A DNA stretch of 64,000 nucleotides from Sinotaia quadrata (Eukaryota; Mollusca; Gastropoda; Architaenioglossa; Viviparidae): NCBI GenBank assembly GCA_028829895.1, contig CM054178.1:26583701-26647700 (forward strand). The letters are read 5' to 3'. The notes below the pieces were generated by a model that did no database searches, was not told the origin of the DNA, and saw only the letters and a list, made by a program, of their open reading frames with translations. Numbering within the stretch: the first letter of the stretch is position 1; each line of letters opens with the position of its first letter. The position numbers were made by a program, and so were the translations under genes. This document shows positions 24,618 to 36,172 of the stretch, in pieces.

Positions 24618-24860
24618 AGTTTTCTTTATTCTTTCGAGCTTTCTATCTAATACTGCCATTATTATTATTGTCATGCCACCATGATGACTTCCATTATAGT
24701 TGTTGTTTTTCGTATTATAAGATTTCCTTACTCTGTTTTATTTTGTCTTGATTTTCTAATGCTTTATTTACTGATATTGATTAAATTGTATTCGGTAGAA
24801 TTAGTACATTTGTTAGTTCATAGTAGAATGATACTCATGCAGCCGTCTTGCGTCTTTGTT

Positions 24861-25178
24861 TATTTGGTTTCCAATCCTTTGTCTAACAATGATTTATTCT
24901 TATAGTCTTTAGTGCAGTGAGTAGTTTAGTTTATCTGGTTTCCAATCCTGTGTCTAACAATGAGTAGTTTAGTTTATCTGGTTTCCAATCCTTTGCCTAA
25001 CAATGATTTATTCTTATAGTCTTTAGTGCAGTGAGTAGCTTAGTTTATCTGGTTTCCAATCCTTTGTCTAACAATGATTTATTCTTATAGTCTTTAGTGC
25101 AGTGAATAGTTTAGTTTATCTGGTTTCCAATCCTTTGTCTAACAATGATTTATTCTTATAGTCTTTAGTGCAGTGAGT
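24861..25178. repeat. Minisatellite, ~71 bp x ~4.5
   Basis: TTTATCTGGTTTCCAATCCT then TTGTCTAACAATGATTTATT and CTTATAGTCTTTAGTGCAGT. One unit (about 24925-24965) lacks the middle segment. Confidence 0.95.
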
Positions 25179-25377
25179 GTACAATTAGTTGTTTAGTCAG
25201 CCTACTCTTATACTCACGCCATTGCTGTCTAAAGAAAATTGGTATAGTTGCATATGTATAGATTTTACTCGTATTTTCTCTCTCTGATCTTGCTGATGTA
25301 CATGTGTAGATAGCATATTCAACTGTTGGGAGATTCCACAGGTACGGGCTATTGTTGGTACCGTGTAAATTCGAGGC

Positions 25378-25545
25378 TGTCGTAGTTTGGACATTCGTGA
25401 CTGTCACTGTCTTGTTCCAAATCGTAGTTTGGACATTCGTGACTGTCAATGTTTTGTTCCAAGTCGTAGTTTGGACATTCGTGACTGTCACTGTCTTGTT
25501 CCAAGTCGTAGTTTGGACATTCGGGACTGTCACTGTCTTGTTCCG
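25378..25545. repeat. Minisatellite, 42 bp x 4
   Basis: GTAGTTTGGACATTCGTGAC then TGTCACTGTCTTGTTCCAA. The 14-codon period keeps several frames open on both strands. Confidence 0.95.
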
Positions 25546-26310
25546 TTAAAAGAAAAAAGTAGGAATATTTCACCCAGAATTACTGGGTTTGCTAAAATTT
25601 ATCCAAGTGCTTTCTAAGATGTGCAAAGTTTTCCTGTGGGGCTGATGAGATATATTTTATTCGCAATCTAGAGCACGTCCCCTTTAACTAGTTTATCACC
25701 TTTTCAACCGACTGGTATATTTATGTGTGATGGTGTCCAGATTATTTTATTCTCGTTATCTTTATCATTGTCTATATTTTAATTTGAGTTTAGTATCAAA
25801 TAGTTAATGTCCAGTTTAACCCATTATGATTCTGGAGTGCAGCTAACATTGAATGAGTAAATAGCTATGATATGTTTACTATAATCAGGTTTAGTTTGTG
25901 TTGCCTAACATAACATTGTTTTTAAAATCTGAATTCCAAACAAGAGTTGCTGTAAAATAACCGATTTCTGAATATTATTATAAATATTTTGTCTGACTCA
26001 TAAATTAAATAACCGTATTTATATCAAGCATTTGCACTTTATTATTGATGTTTCTATATGAACAAGTCAAGTAAAGTTTTACGTCCGTTAATTGTATTAA
26101 TTCACTTCGTAGGTTACTCTTAGCGGGTGGATGCGACGGTACGAGTGATAATAATTAATTTATCTTCGGAGGAAATAGAGCAAGGCGCTGGTTAACTATT
26201 AAGAATACATTAACAATTAGAATAACATATAGGGGACAGAATGATGGAAACTTTTCATGACGAGTTCTTAAAGAAAAGGGATTTAAAGTGGAAGTTTGGC
26301 ACATAAATCT
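25546..26310. other. Unassigned spacer
   Basis: AT-rich sequence without array or gene signature. Confidence 0.45.
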
Positions 26311-26314
26311 GGCT

Positions 26315-26575
26315 AGAGATTGACACCAGAATTTTGGCTGCACATTGACACAGAACTTTGGCTGCACATTGACACCGAACTTTGGCTACAGGTTGACACC
26401 GAACCTTGGCTACAGATTGACACAGAACCTTGGCTACAGATTGACGCACACACGATAAAATGTGGAACACAAAAGTCACATTATGAAACACAAAAGTCAC
26501 AACATGACACACAAAATGGACAATACGACACACAAAATGCATACTATGACACAAAAAAGAGACAATATGACTTCG
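26315..26575. repeat. Two adjacent short arrays, 24 bp and ~18-21 bp
   Basis: 26315-26450 repeats TTGGCTACAGATTGACACMG, 24 bp apart (about 5-6 copies). 26460-26575 repeats ACACAAAAGTCACAATATGA and related units. Both are open on + and minus strands and give no recognisable protein. Confidence 0.88.
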
Positions 26576-26583
26576 GTTGGCAC

Positions 26584-26701
26584 CAATGTTCCCTCTAAAA
26601 TTCCGCGCAGCAGTTTCAAGATTCCGCGCACAAGTTTTTGGCAGCAAACTCAAACAACCGCCAGTTCCGCGAACACAAGAAAAATATTAGAAGGAACGTT
26701 G
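26584..26701. mobile_element. hAT-type MITE, 118 bp, with TIRs and 8-bp target duplication
   Basis: The left end CAATGTTCCCTCTAAAATT and the inverted right end CAACGTTCCTTCTAATATT match at 16 of 19 positions. The flanking octamers GTTGGCAC (26576-26583) and GTTGACAT (26702-26709) agree at 6 of 8, both differences being transitions, as expected for an aged 8-bp target-site duplication. Eight-base duplications and CA-starting inverted repeats are typical of hAT elements. The interior is only about 80 bp, contains CCGCGCA twice and cannot encode a transposase, so the element is non-autonomous. The assignment to hAT rests on ends and duplication length only. Confidence 0.82.
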
Positions 26702-26789
26702 GTTGACATTTACGAAATGGTGAAGTACATTTCGTTTTTGATTAATCAGGCATCTCAAAGGAAAGCTGACCTCGAATCCTTCTATTAGT

Positions 26790-28137
26790 ACCGTAGCAGA
26801 ATCAGCGAGAGTTCGAAGTAATTTGTAATTTAATATTTACCACTTTGAGCTTCTTTCATTATATTGGCAATCTTTCTACGTCAATTTAACAGAAAATAAT
26901 GACTAAACAAAAGTAGAGATATATTTCTGATTAGTAAAATGTATTTCGATTAAAAAATATTTTGATTTATGTCAGATTTAAATCTGTAAAGAGTTATAGT
27001 GACATTAATGATACAGCAGACTAAAACCTTTATACATAAAACTGACATATGTGACATACATAATATCTAGCACACGTTATGCAATGCCTTATAACTTGGC
27101 TAAGACAATACACTGTATTTGTTCATGTAGAGTCTTAGAGAAAATGAAATAGGTTTTAATTAATTAATTAATGATGATGATGATGATGATAATAATAATA
27201 ATAATAATAATAATAATTTTTATCAACTAAGAGTACACAAATTATATTTTAAAATGTACAAGAGATTGTATTAACAGACAGTGTTTTATTTAAACAGAGG
27301 AAAGCTGTGATATTCAAAATAATAAATGAAAACCATATTTTTAAATGGAAGACTTCATATTAAGAAAGTGTGTAAGAACGTGAGACAGAGGTTAACAAAA
27401 TGCATTATTTAAATTTAAATAGAAAAGAAATGCATTCTCGCAGTCAAGAAAATAGTTCAACAAAATATTTAGAAGCAATAAAATAGGCAAACAGAATAAA
27501 TGTATATATGTCAGCATCACAGCTTGAGTGTTGGAATCTCTAAGTCTTTGTTTACTGATACTCAGGCAGGAATATTAGGCAGAAGATTCAAATGTCAAAG
27601 CCATCGACCCTGGAAAGATCTACTAATGACATGAATGGCTGTGGGGTGATAAGGGTGGAGTAGATGAAAAGTTCCAGTGGTTTCCAGTTCAGTCTGGTGT
27701 CCCAAAGCAGTATTGCAAAATCACATACTTTATACCTGAGAGGATGGAGTGGAGTGACTTTCACAAAATGTCGACATCTGCATATCTGGAATTCTCATTA
27801 AACAATTATTCTTCAACTTTTTCCCTTTTACTTCTCTTCACTATGTTGGATGCTGACAAACACAGTCATATACAGTGTTTTAATTTCTCACTGTTGTTAT
27901 TTAACAGACTCAACATTTTCTTTTAATAGTGACTGAAAAATAACCTCTATTTTTTTCAAAAATAGTTAAGTTTTTATGATTAAACAACTGTTTCATGTTT
28001 TGCATTTTACCATTAACGTAACACTAGACATTTTCTGTTCGTCACTTTCTTACGTTCAAACCAATGTTCTCTTGATAAGAAAAGGTGCACCTGGCATTTC
28101 TTTTAAAAGCCAAATTATTGATTTTCTTGAGAAAGTA

Positions 28138-28138
<1 letters not shown>
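26790..28138. other. Unassigned AT-rich spacer
   Basis: Holds an ATG/ATA triplet run at 27171-27218 and scattered A/T runs. The + frame at 27976-28236 (86 codons) runs into the CA repeat and is not supported. Confidence 0.45.
27171..27218. repeat. (ATG)n(ATA)n microsatellite
   Basis: Six ATG/GAT units followed by about ten ATA units, preceded by TTAATTAATTAATTAA. Confidence 0.97.

Positions 28139-28188
<50 letters not shown>
28139..28188. repeat. (AC)n microsatellite
   Basis: Pure AC run of about 25 units. Confidence 0.99.
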
Positions 28189-28220
28189 CTACCAACTAAA
28201 CAAAATTCTCTACAGGTTAT

Positions 28221-28830
28221 TATGATCCCTGTTTAGTTATGTCTCTTGTTTAAGATATAGCACCATTATTCCTGTTTAGATGTGTGTCTTGTTCAAGATG
28301 TAGCACTATCATTCCTGTTTAGATGTGTGTCTTGTTCAAGATTTAGCACTATGATTCCTGTTTAGATATAGCACCATTATTCCTGTTTAGATGTGTGTCT
28401 TGTTCAAGATGTAACAGTATAATTCCTGTTTAGATGTGTGTCTTGTTCAAGATTTAGCACTATGATTCCTGTTTAGTTATGTCTCTTGTTTAAGATATAG
28501 CACCATTATTCCTGTTTAGAGGTGTGTCTTGTTCAAGATGTAGCACTATGATTCCTGTTTAGATGTGTGTCTTGTTCAAGATTTAGCACTATGATTCCTG
28601 TTTAGATATAGCACCTTTATTCCTGTTTAGATGTGTGTCTTGTTCAAGATGTAACAGTATAATTCCTGTTTAGATGTGTGTCTTGTTCAAGATTTAGCAC
28701 TATGATTCATGTTTAGTTATGTCTCTTGTTTAAGATATAGCACCATGATTCCTGTTTAGATGTGTGTCTTGTTCAAGATGTAACAGTATGAGTCCTGTTG
28801 AGATATGTGTCTTGTTCAAGATGTAGCCGT
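28221..28830. repeat. Higher-order minisatellite: 43-bp monomers in a 240-bp unit
   Basis: Monomer GTTTAGATGTGTGTCTTGTT + CAAGATGTAGCACTATGATTCCT (43 bp). Five full monomers and one 25-bp deleted monomer (GTTTAGATATAGCACCATTAT...) form a 240-bp unit repeated about 2.5 times. The landmarks GTTTAGTTATGTCTCTTGTT recur exactly 240 bp apart (28231, 28471, 28711). Units differ at only a few positions. Confidence 0.97.
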
Positions 28831-29080
28831 TGTAGCGTATTGAAATATATAATGCAAACGTTCGCAAAGAAGGTATGCAATAATACATACATACATATAC
28901 TGCTGATGCTCTTACTACTACGAGTAACGTATTTAAGCAATTATTTATTTGAAGAATACATTTAGTTCTAAAAGGAACGGTAACAAAAGAAATATTAAAC
29001 AGTTATTTTTGCATGCTATTTTCAAATGTTACTTTATTTGAATACTTTTTAAATTGTAAAATTTGCAAAAAAGTGTGTAC

Positions 29081-29083
<3 letters not shown>
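28831..29083. other. Spacer between arrays
   Basis: AT-rich with CATACATACATA at 28887-28898. Nothing recognised. Confidence 0.5.

Positions 29084-29145
<62 letters not shown>
29084..29145. repeat. (GA)n microsatellite
   Basis: Pure GA run of about 31 units. Confidence 0.99.
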
Positions 29146-29147
<2 letters not shown>

Positions 29148-29223
29148 CAGCTTGGACATTGATAACAACGATCTTAGAAAGAAAGCTGCTGCCTCACCTG
29201 ACGTGAGCCTATCTGTCAACAGC

Positions 29224-29520
29224 CTCCATAAAGTGCACACAGACGACAGGTAGCCTTTAAGAGGTATTTCAGATCCATAAAGTACACACAGACGACAGGT
29301 AGCCTTTAAGAGGTATTTCAGATCCATAAAGTGCACACAGACGACAGGTAGCCTTTAAGAGGTATTTCAGATCCATAAAGTGCACACAGACGACAGGTAG
29401 CCTTTAAGAGATACTTCATATCCATAAAGTGCACACAGACGACAGGTAGCCTTTAAGAGGTATTTCAGATCCATAAAGTGCACACAGACAACAGGTACCC
29501 TTTAAGAATATTTCAGATCC
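29224..29520. repeat. Minisatellite, 49 bp x 6
   Basis: CCATAAAGTGCACACAGACG then ACAGGTAGCCTTTAAGAGGT, starting at 29226, 29275 and so on. Nearly identical internal units. The last unit is diverged (CAGGTACCCTTTAAGAATA). Confidence 0.97.
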
Positions 29521-29999
29521 ACAAACTGGATCGTTTCCGTAAAGATGCGTGAGCGTTACGCGTGCTTGCAAGTGTGGAGACAAGTGTATGGACCGGCCAG
29601 ACGACAATGAAGGTCAATGTCAACTGGACCATTAGATGGCTAAAATGACAAAAGGTAGAATCGTGGATATATGAATGGACAGATGTTTGATGATGGATAG
29701 CTTAGTGATTAGATGGACAGATATACATATACGGTTAAAGAAATCGATAGGGCTGTAAATGGGTGAATAAATGATAAGACAGATGGGTATATTTTAGGAT
29801 AAATGGTGCAAAGATGGATGGATGGATAAATGGATATTTATATAGATTAACGTACACGCTTATGACACTGAAGAATAAATAAATAAATAATGTTACTCAA
29901 TGCGGACACGTTTTTTATTCCCAAGGAGAAAATTAAATTTGGCAAAAGATTACATGACAGCATAAATTGCACATACAGAGAATCAATGAATACAGTGTA
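29521..29999. other. Spacer with degenerate ATGGATGGATAAATGG tract
   Basis: Around 29630-29890 the sequence is rich in GGATGGATAAATGG-like words, probably the remnant of an old tetranucleotide repeat. No gene. Confidence 0.5.
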
Positions 30000-30252
30000 G
30001 GCTCAAGTGTTACAAAGTGTTAATGAATACAGTGTGTAAACTCTAACGTTACATACAAAGTGTTAATGAGTACAGTGTGTAAACTCTAACGTTACATACA
30101 AAGTGTTAATGAATACAGTGTGTAAACTCTAACGTTACATACAAAGTGTTAATGAATACAGTGTGTAAACTCTAACGTTACATACAAAGTGTTAATGAAT
30201 ACAGTGTGTAAACTCTAACGTTACATACAAAGTGTCAATGAATACAGAATGT
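30000..30252. repeat. Minisatellite, 43 bp x ~6
   Basis: GTTACATACAAAGTGTTAAT then GAATACAGTGTGTAAACTCTAAC. The central four units are essentially identical. Confidence 0.97.
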
Positions 30253-30265
30253 AAGCTCAAATGCT

Positions 30266-30480
30266 TTGTAACAGGCATGCCACTTAGTTAATGAAAATGA
30301 TCATCATTTTTATTTAATCTTTCACAACTAATTACAACTGTAGAGTATCTTAATTTATTTATTAAGTTCCACCAACAGACACTACTCGTCTCTCACTTGG
30401 CGGATATTTGGCACTGTAAACGTTTTCTCTATTCCACAACATAAAACAACACTTATAGTCAAATAATGTTTCTTCTACTG
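30266..30480 (+). mobile_element. Dispersed repeat family F, copy 1
   Basis: TGTAACAGGCATGCCACTTA begins a stretch that matches 53402-53600 in the same orientation. Shared words in order are GCCACTTAGTTAATG, CTAATTACAA, CTYGTCTCTC, TTGGYGGATAT and GGCACTRTAAA. Its terminus resembles TGTGGCGGC at the other copy, compatible with an LTR or TIR start. The right end and any coding part are not visible. Confidence 0.6.
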
Positions 30481-30649
30481 TTTCTTCTACTTCTCAAGTG
30501 TATATAGTAACTTAGACACTTGCTTGATCTGGTTCAAATTTGCAGATTCTTACTACATTCCCAGACCTGTGATACAATATTGGCGAGCATTCTTCATATT
30601 CTAAGCTATCAGTCAACAGTCCTGTCTGAAATGTGGCTCTCTGCAAGAC

Positions 30650-30791
30650 TACAAATATTCTACAATCATCTTCCAGGGGAAACAACACATTACAAATTAC
30701 TTACCTTGGAGATTACAGACTACAAATATTTTACAATCATCCTTCAGGGGACACAACGCACTGCAAATTACTTACATTGGAGACTACAGAC
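30650..30791. repeat. Tandem duplication, 71 bp x 2
   Basis: TACAAATATTYTACAATCAT begins at 30650 and 30721, each followed by CYTTCAGGGGA-like sequence and TTACTTACMTTGGAGA. About 85% alike by eye. Confidence 0.92.
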
Positions 30792-31066
30792 TCACTGGAT
30801 TGACAATCGTTAATCTTGGCTCAACTAACGTTACACTATAACCTTTGTCTTAGTACTATTTACATTGATTGGAATATCTATCTAGTCAGCTGAAAACAGT
30901 GTTGTTTTTCTCTTATCAAGACAGCAAATAGTTTCAGTCTATCTTTTATTTGCATATCACATTTAATTATCAGCAGATCGTTTTCCTTGAATTTGGTATA
31001 TTATTGTCTGCTGTTTACACTTGCTTAGCGCGATAGTATGTCTTTATGTATTTTTCTCTATTGATC

Positions 31067-31330
31067 TGTCAGGTAGGTGGCCAAACGCCTTGATGTTTGA
31101 CTGTATCAATGTCTAAGATGTCAGGTAGGTGGCCAAACGCCTTGATGTTTGACTGTATCAATGTCTAAGATGTCAGGTAGGTGGCCAAACGCCTTGATGT
31201 TTGACTGTATCAATGTCTAAGATGTCAGGTAGGTGGCCAAACGCCTTGATGTTTGACTGTATCAATGTCTAAGATGTCAGGTAGGTGGCCAAACGCCTTG
31301 ATGTTTGACTGTATCAATGCCTAAGATGTC
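31067..31330. repeat. Minisatellite, 52 bp x 5, near-perfect
   Basis: TCAGGTAGGTGGCCAAACGC then CTTGATGTTTGACTGTATCA and ATGTCTAAGATG, starting at 31069, 31121, 31173 and so on. Virtually no variation between units, so recently expanded or homogenised. Confidence 0.98.
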
Positions 31331-31465
31331 GGGTGCGAGTGGAATGAGTGTTGCACATGACCACACTATCGTTAGTCGTATTCACTACCTGTACATACTT
31401 TAGCAGCAACAACTGCGAAAAAATCAACAATATCTTTAGTCGTATTCACATACCTCTACATATTT

Positions 31466-31892
31466 TAACAGCCACACAGAGAAACATACAACATAATTTA
31501 AGAGCCACACAAAGAAACATACAACATAATTTAACAGCCACACAGAGAAACATACAACATATTTTAACAGCCACACAGAGAAACATACAACATAATTTAA
31601 CAGCCACACAGAGAAACATACAACATAATTTAAGAGCCACACAGAGAAACATACAACATAATTTAAGAGCCACACAGAGAAACATACAACATAATTTAAC
31701 AGCCACACAGAGAAACATACAACATAATTTAAGAGCCACACAGAGAAACATACAACATAATTTAAGAGCCACACAGAGAAACATACAACATAATTTAAGA
31801 GCCACACAGAGAAACATACAACATAATTTAAGAGCCACACAGAGAAACATACAACATAATTTAAGAGCCACACAGAGAAACATACAACAAAA
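31466..31892. repeat. Minisatellite, 33 bp x ~13, open in several frames
   Basis: TTTAAGAGCCACACAGAGAA then ACATACAACATAA. Two monomer types (AACAGCC and AAGAGCC) are clustered. The 11-codon period with no stop makes a 217-codon + frame (31348-32001) and minus frames of 154 and 158 codons. The simultaneous opening on both strands and in alternative frames shows these are not proteins. Confidence 0.98.
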
Positions 31893-32304
31893 ACAAGCAT
31901 TGAACGTTAAAGCAAATCTCATTGCACAACATTATACTGACGTCATTGACACAGACATCGCAAGGCCAAGCCTTTCGCCTGGAAATAAAGTGTCTGCGTG
32001 AATACATTATATTTTTTAAGACATATTACGTTTCCAGACGATTCCCTCCTTGTCACTGGATCCAGACTGTTCACTCCTTGTCACTGGATTCAGGTCCGGA
32101 AATTATTTCTGCGGATAGATATAGTTTACTGGGGGCGAGCATTACACCAAATTCTCCAAGCCGTCATAACTTTCTCATGACTAGACAAGCACGCCAAAGG
32201 ACAAGGAACACAACTCATTTCTGTCACTAATGTTTAAAACTAACGGAGACATCCAACAATCTTGCTTTACATCGTACATGGTCACATACATACAAACACA
32301 CATA

Positions 32305-32588
32305 TATATGATATGATATGATATGACATGATATGTCTTTATACCCTGCTGTGGAACCACCCTCGTTGTATCCTGCTGTACATCCACCCTGATATGATAT
32401 GATATGATATGATATGATATGATATATGATATGATATGATATGATATGATATGATATGATATGATATGATATGATATGATATGATATGATATGATATGAT
32501 ATGATATGATATGATATGATATGATATGATATGATATGATATGATATGATATGATATGATATGATATGATGTGATATGATATGATATG
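32305..32588. repeat. (GATAT)n pentanucleotide array with inserted block
   Basis: A short block (32305-32336) and a long block (32391-32588, about 40 units) of GATAT flank a 54-bp non-repeat insert (32337-32390). The long block contains one TATATGAT shift and a GTGAT variant. Confidence 0.98.
32337..32390 (+). repeat. 54-bp segment copied from the 27-bp array at 33770-34070
   Basis: CTTTATACCCTGCTGTGGAA and the rest of this block match 33929-33982 at 51 of 54 positions, including the non-consensus word GTGGAACC that occurs in only one place in the source array. It is therefore a copy of a specific pair of monomers placed inside the GATAT tract. Confidence 0.9.
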
Positions 32589-32959
32589 ACAAGAAAATGT
32601 ATGTTATATAGCAAAGATTTTGTGCATTAATTATGTGATTGCCTAGTAGGTAACAGAGTTTACCAGTTCAGAAACACAGACACTGTCTTAGCTCTGAAAA
32701 AGCTTGAGTTACTTTAACTCATTGAAATCTGTGCAAGAAGACAGAATACATTAATGACAATATTAAACCGCAAATGATAAAATTAATTTTAGTAATTATA
32801 TTTTCTAATTAATTAAAAGAAAATTTTATATGTATGTAATATATTTTTTCTATATTTGTAATGGTGTAAATACAGTCGGTTGTTGAAGGTAGTTTGCTTG
32901 ATGTAACCAGAAATGAACTCCATCTATTACAGATTACTTACCTGAATCGTTTTTTTCTG

Positions 32960-33217
32960 AATGCAGATATGTATGTACCTGTATAAACCCTTTCATGAAT
33001 GTAGGTATGTAAGTGCCTGTATTAAACCCTTTCATGAATGTAGGTATGTAAGTGCCTGTATTAAACCCTTTCATGAATGTAGGTATGTAAGTGCCTGTAT
33101 TAAACCCTTTCATGAATGTAGGTATGTAAGTGTCTGTATTAAACCCTTTCATGAATGTAGGTGTGTATGTGTCTGTCTTAAGACTTTCTCTGAAGGCAGA
33201 TATGTATGTGTCTGTAT
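32960..33217. repeat. Minisatellite, 39 bp x ~6.5
   Basis: CTGTATTAAACCCTTTCATG then AATGTAGGTATGTAAGTGC. The 13-codon period keeps one frame open on each strand. End units are diverged. Confidence 0.96.
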
Positions 33218-33397
33218 AACTCGCCATTCGTGATCAAGTCCGTTTCGCCTGTTTGTCTTTGTGCACTCCGCCACCTTTGTAAGTTAATATCTGTGTTGCT
33301 AAAGGCAATTTTGAATTAAGGAAACGATAACGAACCCGCCAGCTTAACTGCAGATTGTTTGAATAGAGTGGGAGGGAGATACATACAAATGCACTGG

Positions 33398-33500
33398 TCA
33401 GTCCTGTCTGTCTATTAAACTAGTCTATTGGTGGTTCTAACTGCACTGAGAAAGTCCTGTCTGTCTATGAAACGTGTCTATTGGTGGGTCTAAGAGACAG
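33398..33500. repeat. Imperfect duplication, ~55-60 bp x 2
   Basis: GTCCTGTCTGTCTATKAAAC then GTCTATTGGTGGKTCTAA occurs twice. Confidence 0.85.
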
Positions 33501-33769
33501 ATAGTGTTACGAGTAAGTTGGGAGAGTTATGTATGTGAGTGAAATACATAATCAGAGAAATTAAGAGGAGTAAGACTGGAATTTTAACTGGACAAACAGG
33601 AAACGTCTGTTCACTGGTATGTTTTCAATCAATCAGTATGATCAGCTTTAAGTTAATTCCATGATTCAGGGTTCCAAGTTTCATGAGTCAGGATTTAGGA
33701 TTAAAATTGGAGTCCAGTCTTCTTTTTCCTTGGTTATCCTTGGTTATCGAGATTGCACCCTATTGTTGA

Positions 33770-34072
33770 CGCCTTGCTGCACATCTACCTTCGTTGTACC
33801 CTGCTGTCTATCCAACCCCGTTGTACTCTGCTATATTTCTACCCTCGTTATGCTCTGCTGTAAACATTTACCTTCGTCATATGCTACTGTATATTCACCC
33901 TCGTTGTATCCTGCTGTATATCCACCCTCTTTATACCCTGTTGTGGAACCACCCTCGTTGTTTCCGGCTGTACATCCACCCTCATTGTATCCTGCTGTAC
34001 ATCCACCCTCGTTGTATCCTGCTGTACATCCACCCTCGTTATACCCTGCTTTATATCCTTCCTTGTTTAGTG
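33770..34072. repeat. Minisatellite, 27 bp x ~11
   Basis: GTTGTATCCTGCTGTACATC + CACCCTC. Right-hand units (33960-34050) are homogeneous, left-hand units diverged. Nine-codon period; the + frames of 185 and 96 codons over it are repeat artefacts. Confidence 0.95.
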
Positions 34073-34568
34073 TGGGAGATCTAACATCGACTGAAGGTAG
34101 ATTTCATCTTCATACTATTGGAGACTGCAGCTGTATCGAAGTCAGTCTCCGACTATCGCACACACTTTCTCCAATTTCCATGAGATCTGAAATAAATTCT
34201 TGTTTTGTACCTCCTTAGACCATTTTGTTTTGCGGCAACTATCTCATCCAGTCAACATTACCACAGGTGACGTACGTGACGTATTTTTTTCTCTATTTCT
34301 AATCCCGTCTCTACTCGGCATTTGTGATGATTACACTTGTAGTTTTATTCCTGTGAACCATCAACGTGTAAAAATGATAATTATTTATGTCACACTCGGA
34401 CTGTAAAAATGTGAAATCTATAAACTCATTTCTTTAGTGATGAAAACGGACATTCTTAGAGCGTGTGTTTTCCTGTGCAGTTATGAGTAAGGGAAGTTAA
34501 ACAAGTTTCAAACACTATCATAAGACTGTATTTAATTATTTGTTTGCATTAATGATCTCCTGAACATT

Positions 34569-34715
34569 AGTCTAACGTCTTCATTAGTCTAACGTCTTCT
34601 TTAGTCTAACGTCTTCGTTAGTCTAACGTCTTCATTAGTCTAACGTCTTCATTAGTCTAACGTCTTCTTTAGTCTAACGTCTTCATTAGTCTAACGTCTT
34701 CTTAAACTACGTCTT
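34569..34715. repeat. Minisatellite, 17 bp x ~8.5
   Basis: ATTAGTCTAACGTCTTC with alternative first bases (CATT, CTTT, CGTT). Confidence 0.97.
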
Positions 34716-36008
34716 TGATCCTTAGTTAGGTGATGTTGAAGTTGAAACAAACTTACTTAAGTCAGATTAAAATCGAAATACTGTCGCCTTAAAAATACGA
34801 AATTTTAATGTAAGTAAATTTTTAAAAACCTTAAAACATCCTTGACGAAGTTGTTTACCTTAAATCATGTCAGCTCACTCCATATAAAACATAATTATTA
34901 TTTCTATTGTAATTTTCAATCGGTATATTTGTCTTTAGAGTTATCTTAACCTTCGCTTTACATTATTTCCTTTCACCAACGTCTATTCCACTTTTTATTT
35001 TCGAACTGAAATTATAATTCAGCCTGTAAATGTCAAACACATTAATTATAGGCAGCAGTTTGTTCCTCGATGGACGGGACGCGTTGCTGAAATTGTTTTG
35101 TTTATTCTTCTAAATGAAAATGTTTTATTCAGTCTGTTAATATATCACTCACCCAAAGTGAAACTTTAAGAATTCGAAGCAGTTCAAATAGGACAAACTT
35201 GGTGTCATTCGTCTCTGACATACACAATAAAACCTACTCGAACTGATGTAAAGCGAGTTACACTTGCCAAACACGAATGTCTGGGTGGCTTTTATTGTGT
35301 CGTAATAGCGTGTACTAATCGTCGTGTATATCTGTTTGAGATATTCGATGTGCCATAAACATAAAAGCTATAAGCTAAGTTCAGAATTAAATGTATTTGT
35401 CTTGTTTCATTCCTCTGACTGGTGAACAAACATTTCTCTTGAGTTGCCTCCTGTAGCACTCTATTTATAGATACATGCGGAGTCATTTCAATGACATCAT
35501 CTGTTTACTTCCTAGGAAATTTGTCTGAACTGCCTGTGTTCGCTCCCTCTTCCACGTATAATATTCTAGTATGAGTGTATTTTTTTCTATCATCTTCTAT
35601 TTACTTGCATTTCAGTGTTCTAGTTCACATGCAATATGCTTTTTCTATATCGTACCGCTAGCTCTACGTAACTATGGTGGATGCGATTTCAGGATCCATA
35701 ACTCTTTGCCAATCGCGTTCTCTATCTTTGACCTTTCGCTCTCAAAGCATTTCTTCACCAAGCTGTTAGGATAAATTGAATAGTTTCTTCCTGTCGATTA
35801 CAGTATTGTGTTTAAAAGAACAGTTAAACAGTTGGAGGTAAGGTTTAGTTGCCTTAAGTACAACCCGTTCAAAATATGTAACTTAATATGTGTGTGCGTG
35901 TATCAATTTTGGAGTGAAGAGAAGCATAATGGATAAATGTCATTTAATTAAATGTGTTGGTATGTCTCGTGCTTTTGTGTGTATATATGTATGCGTGTGT
36001 TTATGGAT
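34716..36008. other. Unassigned spacer
   Basis: No array. Short + frame at 35571-35774 (67 codons) has a hydrophobic start but no recognised family. Confidence 0.4.
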
Positions 36009-36172
36009 GTATATGTGTACACGTGTGTATGGAAGTATATGTGTACACGTGTGTGATTGGAATTATACGTATACACGTTTGTGTATAGAGGTTTATGTGT
36101 ACAGTATGTATGTGCACATATCTGTACAGATGCATGTTTATGGAAGTTTTTGTGTGTGTATGTGTGTGACGT
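36009..36172. repeat. Cryptic TG/TA-rich repeat
   Basis: Repeated TATGTGTACACGTGTGTATG with the palindrome GTGTACACGTGTG. Degenerate tandem copies of about 40 bp. Confidence 0.8.

Noticed and set aside
24426..24684. KERK-repeat and FLPS-repeat frames
   Set aside because: Translations of a CTTT/CTTC microsatellite on the two strands.
31348..32001. 217-codon + frame as a protein-coding gene
   Set aside because: It is almost entirely a 33-bp tandem repeat that is simultaneously open in several frames on both strands. No domain, splice context or start context supports it.
33661..34218. 185-codon + frame over the 27-bp array
   Set aside because: The open frame is a consequence of a nine-codon repeat without stops. 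The parallel frame at 33794-34084 is equally open.
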